A DNA stretch of 64,000 bases. Origin: an uncultured Roseobacter sp. (lineage in GTDB: Bacteria > Pseudomonadota > Alphaproteobacteria > Rhodobacterales > Rhodobacteraceae). Of this stretch, positions 1 through 8,980 are shown piece after piece. The notes beneath the pieces were generated by a model, which searched no databases, was not told the origin of the DNA, and was given only the letters and a program-made list of their open reading frames with translations. The stretch spans positions 372,001 through 436,000 of the forward strand of contig NZ_CANLKW010000001.1 of the NCBI RefSeq assembly GCF_947491795.1. Reading direction: 5' to 3'. The position numbers and the translations under genes were made by a program. Position 1 is the stretch's first letter. Each line of letters opens with the position of its first letter.

Positions 1-461
1 AGAACACCAACGGCTGCAAAAATACCGGCAATAACATCATCCAGCATAACACCCAGCGCATCGCCGCGCCTGTCGGCCCAGCCGATGGGGCCGGGTTTCC
101 AGATGTCGAAAAGGCGGAACAGCGCAAAGGCTGCGATCCAGCCGGGCCACATGACAAGGATGTTCAGCCCCATGCTCCATGCGGCCCATGACAACGGCAG
201 GAGTGCGATCCACTGGCCCACAAGTTCATCGATTACGATTTCGGAGGGATCGTGATCTGCACTGTCCCGGGTCATAACCGTTGTGGCCCACCAGCCTTTG
301 GAAAACGCGGCGACAATCCCGAGCAGCAGCAGCGGAAAGCCCCCCAGAACATGCACCAGCCAGCCCCAGGGCAGGGCAACCAGAGACCCCCACGTGCCCG
401 GCGCAGGCCGGATATACCCAACACCAAGCACCGTGCCGGTCAGTTGCGCCAGCCGCTTCAT
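1..461 (-). CDS. pgpA: Phosphatidylglycerophosphatase A (partial, C-terminus off the left edge)
   Basis: Membrane enzyme that dephosphorylates phosphatidylglycerophosphate to phosphatidylglycerol. The visible 153 codons begin [20 protein letters not shown] and contain the family's PGTWGS segment near residue 22, several hydrophobic stretches and, near the window edge, the [16 protein letters not shown] motif typical of PgpA. The protein runs off position 1, so the final residues are not seen. Its ATG (461-459) overlaps the ispF stop in an ATGA, which implies translational coupling and an ispD-ispF-pgpA operon. The family assignment is clear from the DD-containing C-terminal motif. Confidence 0.9.
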   Translation of the reverse strand, partial: MKRLAQLTGTVLGVGYIRPAPGTWGSLVALPWGWLVHVLGGFPLLLLGIVAAFSKGWWATTVMTRDSADHDPSEIVIDELVGQWIALLPLSWAAWSMGLNILVMWPGWIAAFALFRLFDIWKPGPIGWADRRGDALGVMLDDVIAGIFAAVGV

Positions 462-937
462 GGTTTCACCAGGGCCGCTGTAGCCAGACAGGCAATGCCT
501 TCGCCGCGCCCGGTAAAACCAAGGCGTTCCGACGTTGTCGCCTTGACCGATACCCGGTCTGCGTCAAGATCCAGCAGACGGGCCAGTTCGGCCCGCATCC
601 CCGCGGCATGGGGGCCGATCTTCGGAAACTCGCACACCAGCGTGCAGTCAATATTGCTGATGTCATATCCCATGGAGCGCGCCAGACGGGCCGCGTGCAA
701 CAGGAAAATCTCGCTCGCGGCACCTTTCCATTGCGGATCGCTGGGCGGGAAATGCTGGCCTATATCACCCCGGGCGAGAGCGCCATAGATGGCATCGGTC
801 ACGGTATGCATACCGACGTCCGCATCAGAATGACCGACCAGCCCCTGTGAATGCGGGATCCGGACACCACACAGGACAACATGATCGCCCGGTCCAAAGG
901 CGTGTACGTCAAATCCGTTACCCAGTCTGATGTCCAT
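458..937 (-). CDS. ispF: 2-C-methyl-D-erythritol 2,4-cyclodiphosphate synthase
   Basis: Cytosolic MEP-pathway enzyme that cyclises CDP-ME 2-phosphate to MEcPP, releasing CMP. The 159 residues match the usual family length. The metal ligands are visible as D10 and H12 in GFDVHAF and H44 after the [10 protein letters not shown] motif; the C-terminal [19 protein letters not shown] segment contributes the CDP-binding site. The start lies 20 nt inside the 3' end of ispD and the stop overlaps the pgpA start, so the three genes form one tightly coupled operon. In many alphaproteobacteria IspD and IspF are fused; here they are separate ORFs. Confidence 0.96.
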   Translation of the reverse strand: MDIRLGNGFDVHAFGPGDHVVLCGVRIPHSQGLVGHSDADVGMHTVTDAIYGALARGDIGQHFPPSDPQWKGAASEIFLLHAARLARSMGYDISNIDCTLVCEFPKIGPHAAGMRAELARLLDLDADRVSVKATTSERLGFTGRGEGIACLATAALVKP

Positions 938-1592
938 CGCGTGCCCTCAGTATCCGTTCAGCCCGGGCAAAATCCGCAGGCATTGTTATTTTGAGATTAT
1001 CCTCATCTCCGGGTGTTATCGATACCCGGTGGCCGTTCAGTCTGGCCAGTGCCACGTCATCGTCCGCACCCTGGGGGTGATCACGATGTGCCGCCAGGAT
1101 TTTGGTCAGATCGAAGCCCTGTGGCGTCTGCGCCCGGAACAGCCCCGTCCGGTCGGCCGTGCCTGTGACAAGGCCATCCGCGCCGGTCCAGAGCGCATCC
1201 ACCACCGGAACGGCAGGTGCCGCAGCCTGCGCTGTCTCCAGTGCTGCCAGAACGCCGTCAATCACCTCTGAAGACACACAGGGCCGCGCTGCGTCATGTA
1301 TCAGAACCCGCTGAACGCGGTCTTCGAGAGCTGCAAGACCGGCCAGAACAGATGCGCTGCGCGTGTCGCCGCCGGAAACGACGAGAAGACCCGGCATGTC
1401 AGGCCAGGGAGCTGCCGGGCTGTCGTCCGGGTGCACCACAAGGACAAGCTGATCAATCCCCGGATGACGCTGGAAAGCCCGCAGGCTGTGGGCGGCAACA
1501 GTCTCCCCCAGCAGCGGTCGCCACTGCTTGGGCACACCGCCGCCTGCACGCGACCCGCGCCCGGCTGCGACGATGACGGCTGCTGTCTTCAT
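918..1592 (-). CDS. ispD: 2-C-methyl-D-erythritol 4-phosphate cytidylyltransferase
   Basis: MEP-pathway enzyme joining CTP and MEP to give CDP-ME. The start at 1592 ([19 protein letters not shown]) is chosen because it puts the nucleotide-binding loop [19 protein letters not shown] at the very N-terminus, as in the family; an upstream in-frame ATG at 1646 would add 18 unconserved residues. Further family motifs are [18 protein letters not shown] and the terminal [14 protein letters not shown]. Length is 224 aa. It is the first gene of the ispD-ispF-pgpA operon and is divergent from dusB across 180 bp. Confidence 0.95.
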   Translation of the reverse strand: MKTAAVIVAAGRGSRAGGGVPKQWRPLLGETVAAHSLRAFQRHPGIDQLVLVVHPDDSPAAPWPDMPGLLVVSGGDTRSASVLAGLAALEDRVQRVLIHDAARPCVSSEVIDGVLAALETAQAAAPAVPVVDALWTGADGLVTGTADRTGLFRAQTPQGFDLTKILAAHRDHPQGADDDVALARLNGHRVSITPGDEDNLKITMPADFARAERILRARDGHQTG

Positions 1593-1772
1593 GTGGCCCC
1601 CGGATGTTCCCGCCACCTGTCTATGGCTTTGGTCCGGCTGTGGCAATCGTCCCGGGTGACTGCTTAAAAAACAGGCACTGTTGCCTCAGAGGTACAGCTT
1701 TTGCCCGGCTATTATTGAGAAAACGCTTTAAAATTGATAGGTCAGGTGCACTTGCACAAGGATTAAGCACGC

Positions 1773-2753
1773 ATGGCAATCGCGCCACCCTTTGAGATGA
1801 CGCCACCGGTTCTGCTCGCGCCGATGGCCGGAATCACCGATCTGCCGTTCCGCGAACTGGTGTCCGGCTTTGGTGCGGGACTTGTCGTGTCAGAAATGGT
1901 GGCGAGCCACGATATGCTCAATGCCCGGCCCGGCAGCCGTGAAAAGGCAGAGCTGGGGCTGGGACGCACAGGCACAGCAGTCCAGCTGGCGGGGCGCGAG
2001 GCGGCACCGATGGCCGAGGCTGCGCGTATGGTCGAAGGGCAGGGAGCCAGTGTGATTGACATCAACATGGGCTGCCCGGCCAAAAAGGTCACACAGGGCT
2101 ATTCAGGCTCTGCACTGATGCGGACGCCGGATCATGCGCTGACGCTGATCGAAGCCGTTGTGCGTGCCGTCCAGATTCCGGTGACGCTTAAAACCCGCCT
2201 CGGCTGGGACGATAACATGCTGAACGCGCCCGATATCGCCAGGCGTGCTGAGGCCGCAGGCATCACCATGATTACGATCCATGGCCGGACACGCTGCCAG
2301 TTCTACAAGGGCTCTGCCGACTGGGCGGCGATACGCGGTGTCAAAGAGGCGGTAACCATCCCGGTCATTGCCAACGGTGACATCGTGGACGCCGGTTCTG
2401 CGCGCAAAGCCCTCGCGGCTTCGGGCGCTGATGGCGTTATGATCGGTCGCGGTGCGCGGGGGAAACCCTGGCTGCTGGCCGAGGTGGCGCACCGGCTCTG
2501 GGGCACAGCTGCGCCGAAGGTCCCGGCGGGACGCGATTTCTCTGACATGGTCGCGGGTCATTACGAGGCCATGATCCGGTTTTATGGCGAAACACTGGGC
2601 CTGCGGGTCTCTCGCAAACATCTGGGCTGGTATATGGACACCTGCGCGACACCGGATGACCTGCGGCGCGCAGTCCTGACCGCCGCGACGCCTGCCAAAA
2701 CAACGGCTCTGATTGCTGAGGCCTGCCAGATCCCCGAAGGGATGGCCGCATGA
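1773..2753 (+). CDS. dusB: tRNA-dihydrouridine synthase, DusB/NifR3 family
   Basis: FMN-dependent enzyme that reduces uridines in tRNA to dihydrouridine. The 326 residues start with PPVLLAPMAGITDLPFR, the FMN-barrel signature, and carry the catalytic cysteine at about C101 in INMGCPAKKV, followed by GYSGSALM and the HGRTRCQFYKG motif. An AAGGA Shine-Dalgarno sequence lies about 10 nt before the ATG. The stop overlaps the ntrB start (ATGA). In Rhodobacter this gene is known as nifR3 and heads the nifR3-ntrB-ntrC operon; the same arrangement is seen here, so it is probably cotranscribed with the nitrogen regulators. Confidence 0.95.
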   Translation: MAIAPPFEMTPPVLLAPMAGITDLPFRELVSGFGAGLVVSEMVASHDMLNARPGSREKAELGLGRTGTAVQLAGREAAPMAEAARMVEGQGASVIDINMGCPAKKVTQGYSGSALMRTPDHALTLIEAVVRAVQIPVTLKTRLGWDDNMLNAPDIARRAEAAGITMITIHGRTRCQFYKGSADWAAIRGVKEAVTIPVIANGDIVDAGSARKALAASGADGVMIGRGARGKPWLLAEVAHRLWGTAAPKVPAGRDFSDMVAGHYEAMIRFYGETLGLRVSRKHLGWYMDTCATPDDLRRAVLTAATPAKTTALIAEACQIPEGMAA

Positions 2754-3838
2754 AATCGGACAGTAACATCTGGGCGAGCCTGCCTGTGCCGACGCTGATC
2801 ATTGGCCCGGACGACACCATCATGGACATCAATTCGGCGGCTGAGGGGTTTCTCAACGTCTCGGCGCGCTCGGTGCAGGGGGTGCCGGTCTGGGACCAGA
2901 TCGCGGTGAACGATCCGCTGGAGACAGCGTTCGAACGGGCCCGCGAAACCGGTACCCCACTCTTTGTAAACGACGTGGATGTGGGCAGCGGTGAGCGCGC
3001 GCCGATGCAGTCTGATCTGCAGGTTGCCCCGCTGGCAGGCAATAAGGGTCATATGATCCTGATGATCTCACCGCGCGAGCTTGCCGGTCGTATGACGCAG
3101 AACCATTCGGTGAAATCGGCTGCACGGTCGGCCATTGGCATGGCGGAAATGCTTGCGCATGAGATCAAAAATCCGCTGGCCGGCATCACCGGTGCAGCCC
3201 AGCTTCTGAGCATGAACCTCGGGGCAGAGGACCTGGAACTGACCGACCTGATCGTCGAGGAAAGCCGCCGGATCGTAAAGCTGCTGGGTCAGGTCGAGCA
3301 GTTTGGCAACCTTTCCTCTCCGGGCTTTCAGCCGGTGAACATCCACGATGTTCTCGACCGCGCACGCCGTTCAGCTTTGCTGGGTTTTGGCGCGCATATG
3401 AAGATCATCGAAGACTATGACCCATCGCTGCCAATGGCCTGGGGCGATCCGGATCAGCTGTTACAGGTGGTGCTGAACCTCATCCGCAATGCGTCCGAGG
3501 CGACGGGTGGAAAACCGGGCACGATCCGGTTGCACAGCTATTTCGAGCATTCGTTCCGGCTGCGCCGCTCGGACGGGTCGGGGCAGTCTCTGCCCCTGCA
3601 GATCGAAATTATCGACGACGGCCCGGGATTGCCTGACGCGATAAAGGGCGATGTATTCGAGCCTTTTGTCTCCGGACGCGAGAACGGCACCGGGCTGGGT
3701 CTTGCTCTGGTCAGCAAGATCATTTCCGACCACGGCGGCTGGATTTCAGTCACATCAGTGCCCGGTCGCACCGTTTTCCGCATTTCACTGGCGCGTGCCC
3801 CGCACGACGCCGTTCAACAGCCACGCAAAGAGGAATAA
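2750..3838 (+). CDS. ntrB: Nitrogen-regulation sensor histidine kinase/phosphatase NtrB
   Basis: Cytosolic two-component kinase that phosphorylates NtrC under nitrogen limitation and is controlled by PII proteins in the family. There is no membrane segment. An N-terminal PAS domain covers about residues 10-110; the H-box MLAHEIKNPLAG puts the phosphorylated histidine at H137; the ATPase domain has the N-box NLIRNASEA, G1 DDGPGLP and G2 GTGLGLAL. The length of 362 aa is normal. It overlaps dusB by 4 nt and ends 3 nt before ntrC. Confidence 0.95.
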   Translation: MKSDSNIWASLPVPTLIIGPDDTIMDINSAAEGFLNVSARSVQGVPVWDQIAVNDPLETAFERARETGTPLFVNDVDVGSGERAPMQSDLQVAPLAGNKGHMILMISPRELAGRMTQNHSVKSAARSAIGMAEMLAHEIKNPLAGITGAAQLLSMNLGAEDLELTDLIVEESRRIVKLLGQVEQFGNLSSPGFQPVNIHDVLDRARRSALLGFGAHMKIIEDYDPSLPMAWGDPDQLLQVVLNLIRNASEATGGKPGTIRLHSYFEHSFRLRRSDGSGQSLPLQIEIIDDGPGLPDAIKGDVFEPFVSGRENGTGLGLALVSKIISDHGGWISVTSVPGRTVFRISLARAPHDAVQQPRKEE

Positions 3839-3841
3839 CAG

Positions 3842-5206
3842 ATGGATGGTACAGTTCTGGTTGCCGATGATGACCGCACAATCCGCACGGTTCTCACACA
3901 GGCGCTGACGCGCGCGGGCTGCAAGGTACACGCAACATCCAGCCTGACGACGCTGATGCGCTGGGTCAGCGAGGGCAAGGGCGACGTTGTGATATCCGAT
4001 GTGATGATGCCGGACGGAAACGGCCTCGAGATGCTGCCGAAAATCAGTGAGGACCGCCCCGGTTTGCCGGTCATTGTGATCTCTGCCCAGAACACCATTA
4101 TGACGGCCATTCAGGCAGCCGAGGCCGAAGCCTATGACTATCTGCCCAAACCCTTTGATCTGCCCGACCTGATGAAACGCACCGCACGCGCGCTGGAAAC
4201 CCGCCAGCAGTCGCGCCGTGCACCGGCGCCCGGCAACGAACGCCCGGACGATCTGCCCCTGGTGGGCCGCACGGCGGTGATGCAGGCCCTGTACCGGATC
4301 GTGGCACGCGTTATGAACACTGACCTGCCGGTGCTGGTGTGGGGTGAATCCGGTACGGGCAAATCGCTCATTGCGCGCGCAATCCACGACTTTTCTGACC
4401 GGCGCAGCCTGCCGTTCGTCACTGCAACCGGCGCTGATCTGCAGGAACTTGAGGGTCCGGCCCGCCTGCTTGCCCGCGTCAAAGGCGGCACACTGCTGAT
4501 CGACGAGATCGGTGATCTGAGCGAAGAGCTTCAGGCCCGCGTGGTCAGGATGATGGATACGCCGGGGGACTACGCGCCGCGTTTTCTGGCCACCAGCCAG
4601 AGCGATCTGAACACCGCGATGGAAAAAGGGGAGATGCGCAAGGATCTCTACTACCGGCTGAGTGGTGCGACGCTGATGGTACCGGCGCTGCGTGAACGGG
4701 TGGACGATATTCCGTTGCTGGCCGAACATTTCCTGGCCCGTGCAGAGGCGGCGGGTGCAGCACCGCGCAGTCTCTCGACCGAGGCGGCGGAGATTTTTCG
4801 CAATTACTCATGGCCCGGCAACGTGCGCCAGCTTGAAAACGCGATCCGGCGTCTGGGGCTGACGAGCCGTGCGGCGGAAATCACTGCATCCGAAGTTGAA
4901 CAGGTTCTGGGGGCTCAGCCGGATCTGGAACCGATGCGCGCTGCCGGAAACACCGAAAAGCTGGGCGCCTCTGTCGAACGCCATCTGCGCCGCTATTTTG
5001 ATTTGCACGGGAACATGCTCCCGCCAGCAGGACTTTATGCCCGCATCCTGCGCGAGGTTGAGGCCCCGATGATCGGCATTGCACTGGAAGCGACCGGCGG
5101 AAACCAGGCAAAATGCGCCGATCTTCTGGGAATTAACCGCAATACGCTGCGCAAAAAGATCACCGACCTCGATATAGAGGTGACACGCCGTCGCAAATTG
5201 ATGTAA
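3842..5206 (+). CDS. ntrC: Nitrogen response regulator NtrC, lacking the GAFTGA loop
   Basis: DNA-binding response regulator. Receiver domain at residues 1-120 with phosphoacceptor D53 and K103; AAA+ domain with Walker A GESGTGKS (168-175) and Walker [11 protein letters not shown] (D221, E222); C-terminal Fis-type helix-turn-helix ending in NRNTLRKKI. Between FVTATG (about 192-197) and the Walker B strand there are only about 20 residues, and the GAFTGA loop that contacts sigma-54 is absent. This matches the Rhodobacter-type NtrC, known in R. capsulatus to activate the sigma-70 polymerase. A conventional enhancer-binding role with RpoN is therefore unlikely. ntrB lies directly upstream; ntrY follows after 102 bp. 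Confidence 0.95.
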   Translation: MDGTVLVADDDRTIRTVLTQALTRAGCKVHATSSLTTLMRWVSEGKGDVVISDVMMPDGNGLEMLPKISEDRPGLPVIVISAQNTIMTAIQAAEAEAYDYLPKPFDLPDLMKRTARALETRQQSRRAPAPGNERPDDLPLVGRTAVMQALYRIVARVMNTDLPVLVWGESGTGKSLIARAIHDFSDRRSLPFVTATGADLQELEGPARLLARVKGGTLLIDEIGDLSEELQARVVRMMDTPGDYAPRFLATSQSDLNTAMEKGEMRKDLYYRLSGATLMVPALRERVDDIPLLAEHFLARAEAAGAAPRSLSTEAAEIFRNYSWPGNVRQLENAIRRLGLTSRAAEITASEVEQVLGAQPDLEPMRAAGNTEKLGASVERHLRRYFDLHGNMLPPAGLYARILREVEAPMIGIALEATGGNQAKCADLLGINRNTLRKKITDLDIEVTRRRKLM

Positions 5207-5270
5207 AACCGCAACACAAACCGTGGCGCATGGGGGACACCTCTCGTGAAGACCACAAAATAGAGCGGTC

Positions 5271-5287
5271 TGGTGCGCAATGCACCA
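5271..5287. repeat. Perfect inverted repeat just upstream of ntrY
   Basis: TGGTGC-GCAAT-GCACCA, two 6-bp arms around a 5-bp spacer, lies 21 bp before the GTG start of ntrY in the 102-bp ntrC-ntrY gap. It could be an operator for a dimeric regulator or a small mRNA hairpin. The half-sites resemble the GCACC/GGTGC elements of enteric NtrC sites but are in the everted order. No T-tract follows, so it is not a terminator. Confidence 0.45.
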
Positions 5288-5308
5288 CATCATAGGTGAG
5301 GATTCCGG

Positions 5309-7570
5309 GTGGTATCCCGTGTGGAAAAGTCACTGCGACTGCGGCTGGGCAATCTGCGCCGGCGCAGACGCGTGCGCAACGCAGCGACCCTGGGTCTGGT
5401 TGTTCTGGGCCCCTTACTGGCGTTGTCGACATACCTGATCCTTGGTCCTCTCGGCGAAGCCAGCACAACGCTCAGCCTGCGGCTGATCCTTCTGGCGGAT
5501 CTCGTCTACATTCTGGTGGTTGCGGCTCTGGTGCTGGCCCAGGTCGGGCGGCTGATCGCGGCGCGCCGGGCCAAATCCGCCGGGTCGCGCCTGCACCTTC
5601 GGCTCACCGGGGTGTTTGCACTGCTGGCGCTTATTCCAACGGTGACGGTTGCGATCTTTGCCGGGCTGACCGTGAATGTGGGACTTGAGGGCTGGTTTTC
5701 CGACCGTGTGCGTGAAGTGGTCGGAAACTCCCTGGCCGCAGCTCAGGCTTACGAGGCAGAGCAGCGCAGCGATCTGGCCGAAGACGCCCGCGCACTGGCC
5801 GAATCCATGGATGAGGCCCGGGAGGCGGGCATCTTGATTTCCGGCAGTGATCTGCTGAGCGAAGGCCAGCGCCAGATCCAGCGGGGTCTGCGTGAAGCCT
5901 ATCTGATCGACGGCACGCGTGCGCTGCGGGCGCGTGGGGACCGGTCCTATCTGTTCAATTACGAGCAGCCCGGCGCGGACGACATCCGCGAAGCCCAGAC
6001 CGGCGAAGTGATCATCATAGAGGACTGGCCTAACAACGAGTTCCGCGCGCTGGTGATGCTGAATTCTTTCACGGACAGATATCTGTACGTCAGCCGCGAC
6101 GTCGACGGCGAAATCCTGTCACTGCTGGACGAGACGCAGGAGACGGTGCGCCTGTACCAGCAACTTGAGAACGAGCGGGGACGGCTGCTCTTTGAATTTG
6201 GCCTGCTCTATCTGGCCTTTGCGCTGATCCTGATCCTTGCCGCCATCTGGCTGGGTCTGTGGTTTGCCGAACGATTGTCCGGGCCTGTCGGCAGGCTGAC
6301 GGGGGCGGCCCAGCAGGTCGGGGCCGGAGATCTCGACGTGCAGGTGCGCGAGGAATCCGGAGACGACGAGATTGCCATGCTCAGCCGGTATTTCAACCAG
6401 ATGACCAAGCAACTCAAGGCGCAGCGCGACACACTGATAGACAACACAGAACAGATTGAACGCCGCCGCAGGCTCTTTGATTCTGTGCTGAGTTCTGTGA
6501 CGTCAGGTGTGGTCGGGCTCGACCCGGACGGACGGATCACCTTTGTGAACCGCAGCGCAGAGCGGCTGCTGGGCTGGCAGGGCGACCGGCAGAGTGTGGC
6601 GCTGGCCGTGGCAGTGCCGGAGTTCGGCCCGCTGTTTGCTGCCATGCAAAGCTCCCCCGGAGAGGTGGCCCAGGCGGAAGTGAAAGTCAGCCGTCAGGGC
6701 CGGCTGGAAAACCTGCTGGTGCGTATGGCCACGCGGCGCAACGAGGATGGACGGCTCGAGGGCTACGTGGTTGCCTTTGAGGATGTCACCGACCTGGTCA
6801 GCGCACAGCGTATGGCAGCCTGGGGGGATGTGGCCCGCCGCATCGCCCATGAAATCAAGAACCCTCTGACGCCGATTCAGCTCTCTGCGGAACGGATCCG
6901 GCGCAAGTTCTCCTCAAAGGTCGGCGAAGACAGTGACGCCCTGGAGCAGATGACAGGTGTGATTGTCCGCCAGACCGGAGATCTGCGCCGCATCGTGGAT
7001 GAGTTTTCAAAGTTTGCGCGTATGCCCGAACCCGAACGAAAACCGCTCGATCTGCAGCAACTGGTGCGGGATGCGGTGCTGCTGCAGCAGACCGGTCAGC
7101 CCGATGTTTCGATTTCGGCTGACCTGCCGGAGACGGCGGTTCTGGCCGAACTGGACAGCACCATGATCAGCCAGGCGCTGACAAACCTGATCAAGAACGC
7201 CGGAGAAGCCATTGAAACTCTGATCAGAAAAGGTGCTCCTGACGGGTTTGCGCCGCAGATACAGGTTGCGATGACCGTCGACGGCGACCGCGCAAGGATC
7301 AGTATTGCCGACAATGGCATCGGCCTGCCGGAAGACCGCGCGCGGCTCTTTGAACCCTACGTGACGACCCGCAGCGAAGGGACGGGCCTTGGCCTGCCGA
7401 TCGTTAAGAAAATTATCGAGGAGCACGGCGGCAGCCTTGTGCTCGAAGACGCGCCCGTATTCGACGGGCAGAACCATTCCGGTGCTATGGCGGTCATCAG
7501 ACTGCCCTGTCTCACCAGCGACGCACCGCAAAACCAACAGATCGAAGAAGGAAGCGAGACCGATGAGTGA
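5309..7570 (+). CDS. ntrY: Membrane sensor histidine kinase NtrY
   Basis: Membrane-bound kinase of the NtrYX two-component system, linked in alphaproteobacteria to nitrogen and redox or oxygen responses. Three N-terminal membrane segments (about 26-46, 57-80, 98-123) and a fourth (about 294-318) flank an extracytoplasmic region of about 170 residues. HAMP (318-372), PAS (385-490), dimerisation domain with H514 in IAHEIKNPLTPIQ, and an ATPase domain with NLIKNAGEA, DNGIGLPE and GTGLGLPI follow. The 753-aa length is typical. The start is GTG, with GGTGAGG upstream. It overlaps ntrX by 8 nt. Confidence 0.94.
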   Translation: MVSRVEKSLRLRLGNLRRRRRVRNAATLGLVVLGPLLALSTYLILGPLGEASTTLSLRLILLADLVYILVVAALVLAQVGRLIAARRAKSAGSRLHLRLTGVFALLALIPTVTVAIFAGLTVNVGLEGWFSDRVREVVGNSLAAAQAYEAEQRSDLAEDARALAESMDEAREAGILISGSDLLSEGQRQIQRGLREAYLIDGTRALRARGDRSYLFNYEQPGADDIREAQTGEVIIIEDWPNNEFRALVMLNSFTDRYLYVSRDVDGEILSLLDETQETVRLYQQLENERGRLLFEFGLLYLAFALILILAAIWLGLWFAERLSGPVGRLTGAAQQVGAGDLDVQVREESGDDEIAMLSRYFNQMTKQLKAQRDTLIDNTEQIERRRRLFDSVLSSVTSGVVGLDPDGRITFVNRSAERLLGWQGDRQSVALAVAVPEFGPLFAAMQSSPGEVAQAEVKVSRQGRLENLLVRMATRRNEDGRLEGYVVAFEDVTDLVSAQRMAAWGDVARRIAHEIKNPLTPIQLSAERIRRKFSSKVGEDSDALEQMTGVIVRQTGDLRRIVDEFSKFARMPEPERKPLDLQQLVRDAVLLQQTGQPDVSISADLPETAVLAELDSTMISQALTNLIKNAGEAIETLIRKGAPDGFAPQIQVAMTVDGDRARISIADNGIGLPEDRARLFEPYVTTRSEGTGLGLPIVKKIIEEHGGSLVLEDAPVFDGQNHSGAMAVIRLPCLTSDAPQNQQIEEGSETDE

Positions 7571-8975
7571 CATTCTGATCGTTGACGATGAACGCGACAT
7601 CCGGGAACTGATCTCTGATATTCTTCAGGACGAGGGATATACGACCCGGCTGGCCGGAAACTCTGATGATGCGATGGCCGAGATAAACGGCGAGCCTCCG
7701 GCACTGATCATTCTGGACATCTGGCTCAAAGACAGCCGGATGGACGGGATCGATATTCTTAAAACCGTCCGCAGGGACAATCCGGACGTGCCGGTGGTGA
7801 TCATCTCAGGCCACGGCAATATCGAAATCGCTGTCGCCGCGATCAAACAGGGGGCTTATGACTTTATTGAAAAGCCTTTCAACATCGATCAGCTGCTTGT
7901 CGTCATCCGCCGCGCGATGGAAACCTCGCGGCTGCGGCGCGAAAACCAGAGCCTGCGCCGCAGGGATGACACCAGAGCAGAAATGATCGGCAGCTCTGCG
8001 TCTTTCCGCACGCTCGTCAGCAATCTGGACAAGGTGACAAAGTCCAATGGCCGGGTGATGCTCACCGGTCCTGCTGGCAGCGGCAAGGAAGTGGCCGCGC
8101 GCTACATTCACGCCAATTCCAATCGCGCGGGCGGACCGTTTGTGACGGTGAACTGTGCCGGTGTGGCCGCTGAGCGTATGGAAGAAGTGCTGTTCGGACG
8201 CGAGACCCCGGAGCGGGGCATCGAGGCAGGCCTTCTGGAAGAGGCGCATGGTGGGATCATCTATTTTGATGAGGTCGCGGATATGCCGATCGGAACCCAG
8301 TCAAAAATCCTGCGGGTGCTTGTGGATCAGCAGTTTCAGCGGGTGGGTGGCAACGACAAGGTGCGGGTGGATCTGCGGGTGATCTCCTCGACCAACCGCG
8401 ATCTCGAAGAGGCCATTGCCGCCGGCACATTCAGAGAGGAGCTTTATCACCGGCTGAATGTTGTGCCGATCATGGTACCGCCGCTGGAAGACCGGCGCGA
8501 GGATATCCCGGAACTGGCGCGCCACTTTATTGCGGAAATGAACACCACGCAGGGTCTGCCGCTGCGCGAAATCAGCGATGACGCTGTGGCGCTGATGCAG
8601 ACAATGGTCTGGCCCGGCAACGTCAGACAGCTGAAAAACCTGATCGAACGGGTTCTGATCCTGGGCGACGGCAATGGGCCGATCGAGGCGCGTGAACTGC
8701 CTGGTACGGATGAGGCGGCGGGCGACGAGAACCGTGTGGTCCTGTCCGGTGCGCTGGCCACGCTGGCACTGCGCGAGGCCCGCGAAGCGTTTGAGCGTGA
8801 ATACCTGCTCACTCAGATCAACCGCTTTGGCGGCAACATTTCGCGGACGGCGAACTTTGTGGGGATGGAGCGTTCGGCGCTGCATCGCAAACTGAAATCG
8901 CTGGGTGTGGTCACATCAGCCAAATCAGGTGCGAGAGTGGCGCATATGGATGAGGAGCCGGAAACCGCAGACTGA
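7563..8975 (+). CDS. ntrX: Response regulator NtrX, also without a GAFTGA loop
   Basis: Cognate regulator of NtrY. The ATG at 7563 is chosen because it begins directly with the receiver strand MSDILIVDDERDIRE; an earlier in-frame start would lie inside ntrY. Phosphoacceptor D52; Walker A GPAGSGKE (169-176); Walker B YFDEV (D236, E237); a C-terminal Fis-type helix-turn-helix with GGNISRTANFVGMERSALHR. After VNCAG the segment EEVLFGRETPERGIEAGLLE replaces the region that normally carries GAFTGA, so sigma-54 contact is not expected. Length 470 aa. It is the last gene of the ntr block; the next gene is convergent, 5 bp away. Confidence 0.94.
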   Translation: MSDILIVDDERDIRELISDILQDEGYTTRLAGNSDDAMAEINGEPPALIILDIWLKDSRMDGIDILKTVRRDNPDVPVVIISGHGNIEIAVAAIKQGAYDFIEKPFNIDQLLVVIRRAMETSRLRRENQSLRRRDDTRAEMIGSSASFRTLVSNLDKVTKSNGRVMLTGPAGSGKEVAARYIHANSNRAGGPFVTVNCAGVAAERMEEVLFGRETPERGIEAGLLEEAHGGIIYFDEVADMPIGTQSKILRVLVDQQFQRVGGNDKVRVDLRVISSTNRDLEEAIAAGTFREELYHRLNVVPIMVPPLEDRREDIPELARHFIAEMNTTQGLPLREISDDAVALMQTMVWPGNVRQLKNLIERVLILGDGNGPIEARELPGTDEAAGDENRVVLSGALATLALREAREAFEREYLLTQINRFGGNISRTANFVGMERSALHRKLKSLGVVTSAKSGARVAHMDEEPETAD

Positions 8976-8980
8976 CGTGC

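Noticed and set aside
3785..4729. 314-codon minus-strand ORF opposite ntrC
   Set aside because: Lies fully antisense to the receiver and AAA domains of ntrC; no recognisable motif.
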